From assembly GCA_007119985.1 (NCBI GenBank), contig SKOQ01000063.1:1-61697 (forward strand): a stretch of DNA of 61,697 nucleotides. The letters are read 5' to 3'. Made by a program: the position numbers and the translations under genes. Each line of letters starts with the position of its first letter. The first letter of the stretch is position 1. The notes below the pieces were generated by a model, which did not search any database, was not told the DNA's origin, and saw only the letters and a program-made list of their open reading frames with translations. Origin of the DNA: Marinospirillum sp. (GTDB lineage: Bacteria > Pseudomonadota > Gammaproteobacteria > Pseudomonadales > Halomonadaceae). This document shows, one piece after another, positions 16,027 to 24,476 of this stretch.

Positions 16027-17253
16027 ATGAGTAGCACGTCGATCCCTCCTGAGAACTATTGCATTGCTCTTCAGCCTATTTGTGACGGCAAGATGCGTCA
16101 CGTTGCTGATGAGCTTCTTTATCGATCTAGCGCTTCGGCCAGTTTTGCCCAGATCGATGATCAGTTGACGGCAACAGCTCGGGCTTGCAGCGCTGCTTTT
16201 TATGAGACAGGGATTGATAAGCTGGTTGGTCAGCGCAAAATTTTCTTCAATGCACCGCGTGAATGGCTACTCAAACCTGAGTTATTGCCGCCGAACCCAG
16301 AGCAGGTGGTGGTGGAGGTGCTTGAAAGTGTCTCGGGCGAACCAGAAATTATTGCGGCTTTAGCGAAAATCCGCGCTCTTGGTTACGATGTGGCTTTAGA
16401 TGATTTTCAGCTGACTGAGAAAACTCGACCTTTATTGAATGTCGCGACCATCATTAAAGTGGATCTCTTTGAGCCAGTACGGGCCAGAGATATTGCCCTC
16501 TACCAAGAGCATGGCTTGCGTCTTTTGGCTGAGAAGGTGGAGGATTTAGACACCTTTCGTCGTTATCGTGATCTGGGTTTTGAGTTCTTTCAAGGCTATT
16601 TCTATGCCAAGCCTGAAGTGCGCGAAGCCACTTCACGCAATCGAGGCAGTAATCAGAGCGCCCAGATTCGCATTATGGCCGAGCTGCAAGAGCCGGAACC
16701 CGATTACGCTAAACTCGAGCCTTTGATTGCCCAAGATCCACAGCTCACCTTCTTGTTGCTCAAATATACCAACTCCGCCATGTTTCGGCGTTTGAATGAA
16801 GTGACCACCATTCATCAGGCCTTAAATACCCTTGGCTTGGAGCGAGTCAAAACCATCGTGATGACGGTGATGCTGGCTAACAATGGCCCTTCGAGCCTAC
16901 TGAGCCTGCCGCAAGCCCTCACGCGTGCGGCAATGTGTGAGCAGCTGGCCGCCCGTATGACGCAGATTAACCCGCGAACGGCTTTTATGGCAGGCTTAAT
17001 GTCGATGATGGATTTGCTGATGGGAGGCACTCTGCCTGAGATTGTGGCGCAACTACCCTTGGGTGAAGACGTCAAGCGTGCGATCTTATTTAGAGAGCAG
17101 CGTTTAGGTAAGCTGCTCAACCTGGTTGAAGCTTTTGAAAATGCGCAGATGCATGATCGTGCCCCAGACCTGGTTGCCCAGTTGAATCAAGTCTGGCTGA
17201 CGAGCCGCGCTTGGGCGACTCAGGTGCTAGAGGGCGTCAACGAGGCCCTCTAG
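16027..17253 (+). CDS. EAL-HDOD (YuxH-type) signalling protein
   Basis: 408 residues from the ATG at 16027, which has AAGGA 5 bases upstream. Residues about 10-205 are an EAL-like domain with altered signature ELLYR in place of EALLR and DDFQLTE in place of DDFGTG. It keeps N in FFNAPREW, E in VVEVLES, K in IIKVDLFE and Q in FFQGYFYAKP. Residues 215-400 are an HDOD domain with LTFLLLKYTNSAMFRR and HQALNTLGLERVKTIV. Characterised members of this architecture are often not active phosphodiesterases and act through protein contacts; loss of FGTG fits. It shares a roughly 260-base divergent region with the HD-GYP-like gene. Confidence 0.88.
   Translation: MSSTSIPPENYCIALQPICDGKMRHVADELLYRSSASASFAQIDDQLTATARACSAAFYETGIDKLVGQRKIFFNAPREWLLKPELLPPNPEQVVVEVLESVSGEPEIIAALAKIRALGYDVALDDFQLTEKTRPLLNVATIIKVDLFEPVRARDIALYQEHGLRLLAEKVEDLDTFRRYRDLGFEFFQGYFYAKPEVREATSRNRGSNQSAQIRIMAELQEPEPDYAKLEPLIAQDPQLTFLLLKYTNSAMFRRLNEVTTIHQALNTLGLERVKTIVMTVMLANNGPSSLLSLPQALTRAAMCEQLAARMTQINPRTAFMAGLMSMMDLLMGGTLPEIVAQLPLGEDVKRAILFREQRLGKLLNLVEAFENAQMHDRAPDLVAQLNQVWLTSRAWATQVLEGVNEAL
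17227..17253. other. Hairpin over the stop codon of the EAL-HDOD gene
   Basis: CTAGAGGGC (17227-17235) pairs with GCCCTCTAG (17245-17253), which contains the TAG stop. There is no T-tract. It lies between convergent genes, so it may help termination or protect 3' ends. Confidence 0.4.
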
Positions 17254-17286
17254 CCTGCTCGGTACAACCTCTTGGAGTCGGTTTCT

Positions 17287-17526
17287 TTAAGAGGAGCTGA
17301 CCTTGCGTATCCAGTAACGAAAAATCTCGCCTTCTTCAGTCTCCAACAGCTGCTGCTGCAAAAAACGGCAGAATTTGGGGATATCGCGTGTTGTGGCTGG
17401 ATCAGTGGCCACGACCAACAGTATCTCGCCATCCTTGAGTTGCGCCATTTTTTGGTGGAGGAGCATCACTGGCTCTGGGCAGTAAAGCCCAGAGGTATCG
17501 AGGAGCTGGTCGTGCTCTGGCTTCAT
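17287..17526 (-). CDS. tusA: Sulfur carrier protein TusA
   Basis: 79 residues of the TusA/SirA family with the signature GLYCPEPVMLLHQKM; Cys16 is the persulfide-carrying residue. It relays sulfur from IscS to 2-thiolation of tRNA wobble uridine or to other sulfur routes. Its ATG overlaps the uspA stop codon (ATGA, 17523-17526), so translation is coupled to the universal stress gene. Confidence 0.93.
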   Translation of the reverse strand: MKPEHDQLLDTSGLYCPEPVMLLHQKMAQLKDGEILLVVATDPATTRDIPKFCRFLQQQLLETEEGEIFRYWIRKVSSS

Positions 17527-17969
17527 CCCTTCTTGCCCACGCGCACAGCGAGAACATCACAAGGTGCGCCATGCAGAACACCGCTCGAGACTGAGCCCAA
17601 TAACAGCTGCAGTCCGTGGCGACCATGGCTGCCGACCACGATCAAATCAATGTTCAGCTCTTCTGCTAAACGATGGGCTTCGGTGTCTGGCATGCCGACA
17701 AGAATGTGCTGACGCTCGGTAGGAATATCGATCCCTTCCAGCAGGTTGCTCAAGCGTTGACGAGCATGGGCATCCAGCTGCTCTTGAATGCTGGTTAAAT
17801 CCATCGGAATATCACCACCATAGGCAAAGCCGAGAGGCTCAAGGGTGTGGAGTACATGGACCTTGGCTTGCTGGTTGCGCTGAGCCACTTCTTGGGCGCG
17901 TTCTAAAACCAAGCGTGACTCATCTGAAAGATCAATGGCGACGAGAATATTTTGGTAAGCTTGACTCAT
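17523..17969 (-). CDS. Universal stress protein, UspA family
   Basis: 148 residues. It starts with the family pattern YQNILVAIDLSDES and ends with the ATP-site motif IVVGSHGRHGLQLLLGSVSS, where the G-2x-G-9x-G(S) pattern suggests an ATP-binding subtype. The ATG at 17967-17969 has AAGGA about 10 bases upstream; another ATG 6 codons earlier (17987) cannot be excluded. It forms a two-gene operon with tusA. Confidence 0.92.
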   Translation of the reverse strand: MSQAYQNILVAIDLSDESRLVLERAQEVAQRNQQAKVHVLHTLEPLGFAYGGDIPMDLTSIQEQLDAHARQRLSNLLEGIDIPTERQHILVGMPDTEAHRLAEELNIDLIVVGSHGRHGLQLLLGSVSSGVLHGAPCDVLAVRVGKKG

Positions 17970-18047
17970 GATTAGGGTGTCCTTCATCTAGGTGGTGATC
18001 TGAACGGCAGAGTATACATTCGCTCGACCTGCTGTGATCTCAGGCCC

Positions 18048-18084
18048 AGCGGGTTCGTCTTTTATAATAAAAGACGAACCCGCT
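18048..18084. promoter_or_regulatory. 37-bp perfect palindrome with a central TATAAT
   Basis: Two 18-base arms (18048-18065 and 18067-18084) are exact inverted copies around a single base. The plus strand reads TATAAT at 18063-18068, at the centre. The site lies between the divergently transcribed uspA and the 18122 gene, 79 bases upstream of uspA and 38 bases before the other start. There is no T-tract on either side, so an operator or promoter-embedded regulatory site is more likely than a terminator. Confidence 0.6.
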
Positions 18085-18121
18085 ACCGATTGTATCTTAG
18101 ATTGATAACCGAGAGGTGTTT

Positions 18122-18664
18122 GTGTCACAAATTGGATGGATATTTCTTGTTCTGGTTTTGATTCTTTTACCTGTGAGCTGGCTTAAACCCAGTGCGCGTC
18201 AAAATCAGCTGGTGGCTTTAAGAGAAAGGGCACGGCGGTTAGGTGTCAAAGTGAGTGTTTTACCTTTAAAGATCAATGATCAAGCTAGAGTGGAAGGCGC
18301 TGCCTATCGCTGGATGCGCTTACCTGATGCCCCACCTTTATTGGGCTTTTGGAGGTGGATACGAGCTGATGTCGCTCGTGAGGTAGGGCAGTTTGGTGCA
18401 CCGTGGGTTAAAGGCTGGATTCTACAACAGGGCGAAACTAAGAATCTGACGTCAGCGCAGCAGACTGCCTTGGCAGCATGGATCACCACACTGCCCGAGG
18501 GTGTGTTTGCGATAGAGTGGGGCAGCCATGCTTTTGCGATCTGGTGGGATGAGCGCCCAGAAAGTGATCAGCTAGAGGCTTGGGCTGAGCAGGTGCCTGA
18601 GTTGATGGCTCTACCTGCCTTGGCCTTACCTAAGGCTAAAGTTGCACAAGCTAGAGTCTGGTGA
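18122..18664 (+). CDS. Conserved hypothetical protein with N-terminal membrane segment
   Basis: 180 residues from the GTG at 18122, which follows GAGAGG by 5 bases; a GTG two codons earlier is possible. A membrane anchor (about 2-19) is followed by a basic segment SARQNQLVALRERARRLGVK. A mixed alpha-beta region follows with conserved-looking Trp residues. I recall similar hypothetical proteins in pseudomonads but no assigned function. The single anchor with a cytoplasmic basic segment suggests an inner-membrane protein. It is preceded by the 37-bp palindrome. Confidence 0.75.
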   Translation: MSQIGWIFLVLVLILLPVSWLKPSARQNQLVALRERARRLGVKVSVLPLKINDQARVEGAAYRWMRLPDAPPLLGFWRWIRADVAREVGQFGAPWVKGWILQQGETKNLTSAQQTALAAWITTLPEGVFAIEWGSHAFAIWWDERPESDQLEAWAEQVPELMALPALALPKAKVAQARVW

Positions 18665-18789
18665 GCCAAAGAGCAGATGTTTACACTGGCTTGATCGATT
18701 TGGCTGACTCCCCCTCATGCGTTGAACCGCGCCTGAAGGCAGAGAGGGCTCTTGTCATACAACAAAGATAAAAATAAAAAGAAAGAGGT

Positions 18790-20418
18790 ATGAAGAAGAT
18801 GAATAAATTACTGCTGTTGAGTGGCTTGATTTTGCTGCTTGCACTGGGCTTATTATTGGTCACTGAAGGGTGGTGGTTGGTACTGAGTAGTGTGTTGATT
18901 CTCAGTGCTTTTGTGCTGAGCCATTTTGCCCGTCCTGCGCAAGCCGTTACGGATGATGTTTATCAGCAGGTGTTGAAAGCAGGTGCGGCCGAATTGGAGA
19001 GCGTGCGCCCGGCGTCCTCGGCTCCTGCCGCTTTACTCGATTATTGGGCGCTGAAGAAGATGGCTGTACGCTTGGCTGAGCGTGCCAGTGCCACAGCCAT
19101 TTCGACCGCTGAAGTCTCCCATCATGCGGATCGTCTTGATCAGGGTTTTCAAAAGCAAGGACATGCGGCCTCCAATGTCAATCAGGCCGCAGGCTCTATT
19201 GCTGTTGCGATTGAGCAGGTTTCTCAGCATGCAGGTGCTGTTGCCGAAAAAGCGGCGCAGGCCAAAGAAGAAAGCGTGGCCAGCCGTGATGCGCTGCAGC
19301 GCCTACAAAGCGAAATGCATGCTCTGGCCGGAGAGTCAGAACAGTCATTGGGCCTAATTCAAGTCTTGGATGAAAAAAGCCGCAGCATCCAGCAGGTGAC
19401 GCAAGTTATCGAAGGGATCGCTGAGCAAACAAATCTGCTTGCTTTAAACGCAGCAATCGAGGCCGCGCGGGCAGGAGAGCAAGGACGAGGTTTTGCGGTT
19501 GTGGCCGATGAAGTGCGCAATCTAGCCGCACGCACGGCAGACTCAACGCGCCAAGTGGAGCAGATGATCGATGAAATACAGCAAAGTACAGAGGAGGTTG
19601 TGGCGCAGATTGGCGCGGTGATGGAGCAGGTGGCGCAAGGTGTCGGCGCGGTGGATGGGGTTGGGCAGCGCTTAGAAGTCATGGGCCAGCAGTTTGATGA
19701 GGTAGAGCAGCAGATCCAGCAGATCGCTGCTGCAGTCAGCTCAAGTCATCAGCATATGCAGCAGGTGAGTGAGGATTTGGCAGGTTTGGATCAACAGGCA
19801 GTCGATGGGCAGGGCTCTATGCATCAATTAGCTCAGTTGGCTCAGCAGTTGATGCTGGCTGCAGAGCAGATGAATGGTGAGCTGGCGATGCAGAAGATCG
19901 ATTCTGCACATCAGCAAGCCTATGCTTTAGCGCGGCGTGCGGCTGATCAAATCACGGCGCTTTTTGAGCAGGCGATCAGTGAAGGCCAGTTGAGTCGACA
20001 AGATCTCTTTGAGCCCCGCTATCAGCCCATTCAGGGGACACAGCCACAAAAATACACCACCGCATTTGATGCGTTTACGGATCGCCATCTGCCGCAGATT
20101 CAAGAACCTCTGCGCAAAGCTTTCCCATCTGGTTTCTACTATGCCATCACTTTTGATCGGCGTGGCTATGTGCCGACTCATAATCAAGAATACGCCCATC
20201 CGCCAACGGGGGACCAGCAGGTAGATCTGATTAAAAGTCGCAGCAAGCGTATTTTTTCTGATCCAACAGGGCAGCGCGGGGCTAAAAACACCCAGCCGTT
20301 ACTTGTGCAAACCTACAAGCGAGACACGGGTGAAGTGATTCATGATCTCTCGGTGCCAATTAACTTGCAGGGTCAGCATTGGGGTGGTTTTCGGGTTGGC
20401 TATCGCACTGGGCGCTAG
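18790..20418 (+). CDS. Methyl-accepting chemotaxis protein with C-terminal sensor region
   Basis: 542 residues. The N-terminus has two closely spaced hydrophobic segments (about 5-45), leaving almost no periplasmic domain. The signalling domain follows, with the conserved hairpin tip EQTNLLALNAAIEAARAG near residue 215 and RGFAVVADEVRNLA. Residues about 370-542 form an additional cytoplasmic domain with FYYAITFDRRGYVPTHN, RSKRIFSDPTGQRGA and HWGGFRVGYR. This is a Cache-like sensor pattern seen at the C-terminus of some chemoreceptors. It should report an internal or small permeant signal to CheA/CheW. Start may instead be the ATG at 18799, better spaced from AGAGG. Confidence 0.92.
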   Translation: MKKMNKLLLLSGLILLLALGLLLVTEGWWLVLSSVLILSAFVLSHFARPAQAVTDDVYQQVLKAGAAELESVRPASSAPAALLDYWALKKMAVRLAERASATAISTAEVSHHADRLDQGFQKQGHAASNVNQAAGSIAVAIEQVSQHAGAVAEKAAQAKEESVASRDALQRLQSEMHALAGESEQSLGLIQVLDEKSRSIQQVTQVIEGIAEQTNLLALNAAIEAARAGEQGRGFAVVADEVRNLAARTADSTRQVEQMIDEIQQSTEEVVAQIGAVMEQVAQGVGAVDGVGQRLEVMGQQFDEVEQQIQQIAAAVSSSHQHMQQVSEDLAGLDQQAVDGQGSMHQLAQLAQQLMLAAEQMNGELAMQKIDSAHQQAYALARRAADQITALFEQAISEGQLSRQDLFEPRYQPIQGTQPQKYTTAFDAFTDRHLPQIQEPLRKAFPSGFYYAITFDRRGYVPTHNQEYAHPPTGDQQVDLIKSRSKRIFSDPTGQRGAKNTQPLLVQTYKRDTGEVIHDLSVPINLQGQHWGGFRVGYRTGR

Positions 20419-20447
20419 GCTTTAAAAAAGAAGGATCGGGAAGGGAG

Positions 20448-20477
20448 ACCAATCTGCTCCCTAAGAAGCAGATTGGT
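20448..20477. terminator. Hairpin between convergent chemoreceptor and gdhA genes
   Basis: ACCAATCTGCT (20448-20458) pairs perfectly with AGCAGATTGGT (20467-20477) around an 8-base loop: an 11-bp stem in the 70-base gap between convergent stops. Neither side has a proper T-tract, so termination efficiency is uncertain. Confidence 0.5.
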
Positions 20478-20488
20478 AAAAGAGCAGG

Positions 20489-21841
20489 TTAAACAGCGCC
20501 CTGTTCAATCATCGCATCGGCGACCTTGCGGAAGCCGGCAATGTTCGCACCCAGCACAAAGTTGGTCGGATCATTGAACTCAGCGGCTGTATTAGCGCTC
20601 TGCTCATAAATACCGCGCATAATACCCTGCAAGCGCTGATCAACTTGATCAAAACTCCACATCGACATGCTGGCATTTTGTGCCATTTCCAGCTGACTCG
20701 TCGCCACGCCACCGGCATTGGCTGCCTTGCCTGGGCCGTAGGCAATTTTTGCAGCCAAGAAAAGATCAACTGCATCGGCTGTTGAAGGCATATTCGCGCC
20801 CTCACTGACACAAATCACACCATTGGCTAAAAGCACCTTGGCATCCGCAGCCGTCAGTTCGTTCTGTGTGGCGGATGGGAAGGCGGCCTGAGCGGGGAAG
20901 CGCCACACAGCATGGCCATCTTTGGGATAGTCCTTGACCGCAATATACTGCGCGGAGGGGTAAACCTTGAGGTAGTCTTCCAAAGAGGTGCGGCGCACTT
21001 CTTTCAGGTCTTTGAGCAGTTCAAGATCAATACCTTCAGCGTGATAAATCGTGCCTTGTGAATCTGAACAGGTGACTGGCAGCGCACCAAGTTGGTAGAG
21101 TTTTTCAATCGTGTAGATGGCCACGTTACCCGCACCAGAAACCAAGCAGGTCTTGCCATCTAGGCTGTCGCTGCGGCCACCGAGCATATTCTCAGCAAAG
21201 TAAACCGCACCATAACCCGTAGCCTCTTTGCGTACTAAAGAGCCGCCCCAGTTCAGCCCCTTGCCGGTGAGAACGCCTTCATAAGAGCCAGTCAGACGCT
21301 TGTATTGTCCGTACAAATAGCCGATTTCACGAGCGCCGACACCGATATCGCCCGCTGGAACATCAGTCGTTGCGCCGATGTGACGATACAGCTCTGTCAT
21401 AAAGGATTGGCAAAAACGCATGATTTCAGCATCAGAGCGGCCTTTGGGGTTGAAATCTGAGCCGCCCTTGCCGCCGCCAATCGGCAGACCGGTCAACGCA
21501 TTTTTGAAAATCTGCTCGAAGCCAAGGAATTTGATGATGCCTGCATTCACGCTAGGGTGAAAGCGTAGGCCACCCTTGTAGGGGCCAAGTGCAGAGTTGA
21601 ACTGAATGCGATAGCCCTTGTTGACTTGAATCTTGCCTTGATCGTCGAGCCAAGTGACCCGAAACAGAATCTGTCTTTCTGGCTCGATGATGCGCTCAAT
21701 AATGCTGGCTTCACGGTAGCGTGGGCTGCGATCAAGGAGTGGGCGAATCGATTCGAGCACTTCTTCAGCAGCTTGATAAAACTCAGTTTGAGCCGGACTG
21801 CTTTTTTGAAGGCGAGCGATGGTGTCATGAACGTAGGGCAT
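20489..21841 (-). CDS. gdhA: NADP-specific glutamate dehydrogenase
   Basis: 450 residues, the size of the hexameric small-subunit enzymes. It assimilates ammonium by reductive amination of 2-oxoglutarate. Signature blocks are GPYKGGLRFHPSVNAGIIKF, LTGLPIGGGKGGSDFNPKG with the catalytic Lys, and the nucleotide-binding CLVSGAGNVAIYTIEKL. It ends at VADAMIEQGAV. It is monocistronic: divergent space of about 240 bases separates it from hisC's end, and a hairpin lies before the convergent chemoreceptor gene. Confidence 0.97.
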   Translation of the reverse strand: MPYVHDTIARLQKSSPAQTEFYQAAEEVLESIRPLLDRSPRYREASIIERIIEPERQILFRVTWLDDQGKIQVNKGYRIQFNSALGPYKGGLRFHPSVNAGIIKFLGFEQIFKNALTGLPIGGGKGGSDFNPKGRSDAEIMRFCQSFMTELYRHIGATTDVPAGDIGVGAREIGYLYGQYKRLTGSYEGVLTGKGLNWGGSLVRKEATGYGAVYFAENMLGGRSDSLDGKTCLVSGAGNVAIYTIEKLYQLGALPVTCSDSQGTIYHAEGIDLELLKDLKEVRRTSLEDYLKVYPSAQYIAVKDYPKDGHAVWRFPAQAAFPSATQNELTAADAKVLLANGVICVSEGANMPSTADAVDLFLAAKIAYGPGKAANAGGVATSQLEMAQNASMSMWSFDQVDQRLQGIMRGIYEQSANTAAEFNDPTNFVLGANIAGFRKVADAMIEQGAV

Positions 21842-21991
21842 GGAGTTTCCTTGGTTAATGATCTAATGAAAAAGAAGGAGTGTTCTTTTTACAGGCAGTG
21901 AGCTTGCCAAGCGGCCGAGTTCTTGTGCTCGTTATGGCCATCTTGGTAATCAACTTGACTGCTGCGTGGATCAAGGTTGTGACGGCAGGCC

Positions 21992-22020
21992 AAAAAAAAG
22001 GCCCCTGAAAAAAGGTGCCT
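21992..22020 (-). terminator. Intrinsic terminator of hisC (minus strand)
   Basis: Read on the minus strand, AGGCACCT pairs with AGGGGCCT with one mismatch around a 6-base loop, and eight T follow (21992-21999 as A on plus). Confidence 0.75.
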
Positions 22021-22080
22021 TAATATAGCGCAAGCTTATGCTATGCGTCTAGGGTATGCTCTATGCTGGTGCGGCATGAC

Positions 22081-23151
22081 CTAGCGGTCAGGCTGGATGA
22101 TTTGGGTTATTGTTTTTATAAGCTGCTGATTTTGTTCTTTATTTCCTATAGTGATGCGCAGGAACTGATCGATCTGAGGATGCTTAAAATGGCGCACTAG
22201 GATCGCATTCTGGCGCAGTTGATCGGCTAAATCTGCTGCACAATGGTGCGAATGGCGCGCAAAAACAAAGTTTGCTTTGGAGGGTAAGACCTCAAAACCC
22301 AGTAGAGTGAGGTCTTGGCTCAGCTGCTCACGACTCGCGATGATTTTCTGATTTAAAGCTTGATAATAGGGCAGGTCCTCCAGTGCGGCCTGGGCGCCGA
22401 CCAGCGCGAGGCGATCGAGTGGATAGGAGTTAAAGCTATCCTTGACGCGGTTCAGAGCTTCGATCAAATCAGGGTGGCCGAAGGCAAAGCCGACTCGCAA
22501 ACCCGCTAAGGCCCAAGACTTAGAAAAGGTTTGTGTCACCAGTAGATTGGGGAAGCGATTGACTAAAGACTGGGCGGATTCCGTACCAAAATCGACATAA
22601 GCTTCATCAATGATGACCACTGAGTCGCGATTCTGCTCTAAAAGCGCAATAATGGCGGCCTGTGAGAGAGCGATGCCTGTTGGTGCGTTGGGGTTAGGGA
22701 AGATAATGCCGCCGTTTGGTTGCTGATAATCGGCCAGTGGCAGCGTGAAATCAGCCTTGAGTGGCAGCATCTTATAGTCAACTTGATAAAGTTGGCAGTA
22801 AACAGGATAGAAGCTATAGGTGATTTCAGGGAAGAGCAATGGGTGGGCTTGGCCTTGAAAAAAGGCTTGAAAAGCCATCGCCAAGACTTCATCTGAGCCA
22901 TTGCCAACAAAAACCTGCTCGGGGTTAAGATCAGCATATTTTGCCAGTGCTGATTTTAACGCCATCGCCTGTGGATCTGGATAGAGACGCAGGCTCTCGT
23001 TATTGGCTGCGGCAATGGCTTCCATCACACGAGGCGAAGGCCCATAGGGGCTTTCGTTGGTGTTGAGTTTTATCAAATTGGGAATACGGGGCTGCTCGCC
23101 TGGAATATAGGGTGACAGCTGTTGAACCTGGGGGCTCCAGTAACGACTCAT
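22081..23151 (-). CDS. hisC: Histidinol-phosphate aminotransferase
   Basis: 356-residue PLP enzyme of fold type I. It transaminates imidazole-acetol phosphate with glutamate in histidine synthesis. Motifs are LNTNESPYGPSPRV near the start, LYPDPQAMALKSALA, VGNGSDEVLAMAFQ, FPNPNAPTG and the PLP-lysine segment TFSKSWALAGLRVGFAFG. It stands alone, outside a his operon, as is common for hisC copies in this group. The second-copy (aromatic) specificity cannot be excluded. It is divergent from rsuA with a 48-base gap. Confidence 0.95.
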   Translation of the reverse strand: MSRYWSPQVQQLSPYIPGEQPRIPNLIKLNTNESPYGPSPRVMEAIAAANNESLRLYPDPQAMALKSALAKYADLNPEQVFVGNGSDEVLAMAFQAFFQGQAHPLLFPEITYSFYPVYCQLYQVDYKMLPLKADFTLPLADYQQPNGGIIFPNPNAPTGIALSQAAIIALLEQNRDSVVIIDEAYVDFGTESAQSLVNRFPNLLVTQTFSKSWALAGLRVGFAFGHPDLIEALNRVKDSFNSYPLDRLALVGAQAALEDLPYYQALNQKIIASREQLSQDLTLLGFEVLPSKANFVFARHSHHCAADLADQLRQNAILVRHFKHPQIDQFLRITIGNKEQNQQLIKTITQIIQPDR

Positions 23152-23199
23152 GGTGTTCCTGCCTTATCAAGATCAAGATAAAAGAGAAGATTACACACG

Positions 23200-23910
23200 A
23201 TGCGCCAGAAAACTCAACGCTTAGATAAATTTATTAGCCATACGACGGGCTTAACGCGCGGTCAAGTGAAGCAACAGCTCGCACTGGGAGAGGTGACGGT
23301 CAACGGGCTGCCGGTGAAGCAAGCATCAATGGGCGTCAGTGCTGAGGACCAAGTTTGCTGGCAAGGAGAGCGGCTAGAGGAAGTTGGACTGCGCTATTTG
23401 TTGCTCAATAAGCCGTTGGGCTATGAGTGTTCGCGCAAGAGCAGCCATCATCCTCTGGTCTTTGATTTGATCGATCTTCCTCTGGTGGATCGTATCCAGC
23501 CGGTCGGTCGTCTTGATGTAGAGACAACAGGACTCTTGCTGCTGACGGATGATGGACAGTGGGCGCACCGCTTGACCTCACCAAGGCATAAAAAGAAAAA
23601 AATCTACCGAGCTGAGCTGGCTGAGCCCTTGTGTCCAGAGGCAGAAGCCAGATTAGCTGAAGGTTTGCTGCTAGAAGGCGAAGAAAAACCGACACTGCCT
23701 GCTGAGTTAGAACGCCTGAGTCCAACTTCTGTCAAGCTGGGCTTAACGGAGGGGCGTTATCATCAAGTGCGGCGTATGTTTGCCGCACTGGGTAATCATG
23801 TGGTGAGCTTGCACCGTGAATCGATTGGTGATCTGGTACTGGAGAGCGAGAGTTGCCCGGAAGGAACATGGCGACATTTAACAGCACAAGAGATACAGAT
23901 CCTGACTTAA
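23200..23910 (+). CDS. rsuA: 16S rRNA pseudouridine-516 synthase
   Basis: 236 residues. An N-terminal S4-like RNA-binding domain (RLDKFISHTTGLTRGQVKQ, then VNG) precedes the pseudouridine synthase core. The catalytic Asp lies in PVGRLDVETTGLLLLTDDG, and the C-terminal TEGRYHQVRRMFAALGNHV is typical of the RsuA/RluB/E/F family. Length and the short S4 region favour RsuA over RluE. It is followed after 93 bases by a small hypothetical gene. Confidence 0.92.
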   Translation: MRQKTQRLDKFISHTTGLTRGQVKQQLALGEVTVNGLPVKQASMGVSAEDQVCWQGERLEEVGLRYLLLNKPLGYECSRKSSHHPLVFDLIDLPLVDRIQPVGRLDVETTGLLLLTDDGQWAHRLTSPRHKKKKIYRAELAEPLCPEAEARLAEGLLLEGEEKPTLPAELERLSPTSVKLGLTEGRYHQVRRMFAALGNHVVSLHRESIGDLVLESESCPEGTWRHLTAQEIQILT

Positions 23911-24003
23911 AAGCCAAGGTTTTTGGATGAGGGCTGGTTATACTCAACGCGAGTGTCTTGTGCGAATATAAGGCAGCCATCAAGAAGATCAGAAGGATAG
24001 AAA

Positions 24004-24348
24004 ATGAAAAATCGTCTCCTTATCGAACTGGATAACCTGCGTCGTGGTGTGAACCGCTCGATTATCAACCCTTTGGTGCCTGAGTTATCGATGGAGTCTC
24101 TGACGCCCTTGCTCACTATGGTCGCTCAGGCGCGTGCAGAGTATGTGCAGGCGGTGCTGAACTTGGCCGATCAGCAGCAAGGGCAGGCGCCCAGTGTTGA
24201 GCAGATTGATGCACTCAAAAGTAAGCGGGTGGTTTTTGAAGAGCTAGTCAGCGCCGTGAATGCACTTGAAACCGTGATTCAGCGCGAATATATGGATGTC
24301 AAAACCACGCGCAGCGCCTCGAAAACACGGGCGGAAGACCCATCTTGA
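24004..24348 (+). CDS. Small helical hypothetical protein
   Basis: 114 residues, no membrane segment, predicted mostly helical (NLRRGVNRSIINPLVPELS, then long amphipathic helices and VSAVNALETVIQREYMDV). The frame has normal codon bias and a purine-rich AGAAGGATAG before the ATG, so it is a real gene. I do not recognise the family. It lies between rsuA and fabD, where many gammaproteobacteria carry plsX-fabH. Confidence 0.7.
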   Translation: MKNRLLIELDNLRRGVNRSIINPLVPELSMESLTPLLTMVAQARAEYVQAVLNLADQQQGQAPSVEQIDALKSKRVVFEELVSAVNALETVIQREYMDVKTTRSASKTRAEDPS

Positions 24349-24358
24349 TACTAGGTTT

Positions 24359-24374
24359 TCAAACTGGTGTTTGA
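24359..24374. promoter_or_regulatory. PsrA-like inverted repeat upstream of fabD
   Basis: TCAAAC-TGGT-GTTTGA is a perfect 6-bp inverted repeat with 4-base spacer. It fits the published PsrA pattern (G/C)AAAC-N2-4-GTTT(G/C). It lies about 103 bases before the fabD ATG. A second inverted repeat, TTTTACTG/CAGTAAAA (24376-24401), is adjacent. Binding is a prediction. Confidence 0.5.
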
Positions 24375-24421
24375 GTTTTACTGTTCTTTTTCTCAGTAAA
24401 AGCATGGTCTTCTGCTGCCGC

Positions 24422-24432
24422 TATGCTAGAAT
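24422..24432 (+). promoter_or_regulatory. Possible -10 region of the fab operon
   Basis: TATGCTAGAAT contains two overlapping -10-like hexamers (TATGCT, TAGAAT) followed by a GC-rich discriminator, as in many strongly growth-regulated promoters. No good -35 was found. Confidence 0.35.
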
Positions 24433-24476
24433 GCGCGCCCATAAAAACCAGCTAAAGAAAGACAACAAGGTGATTT

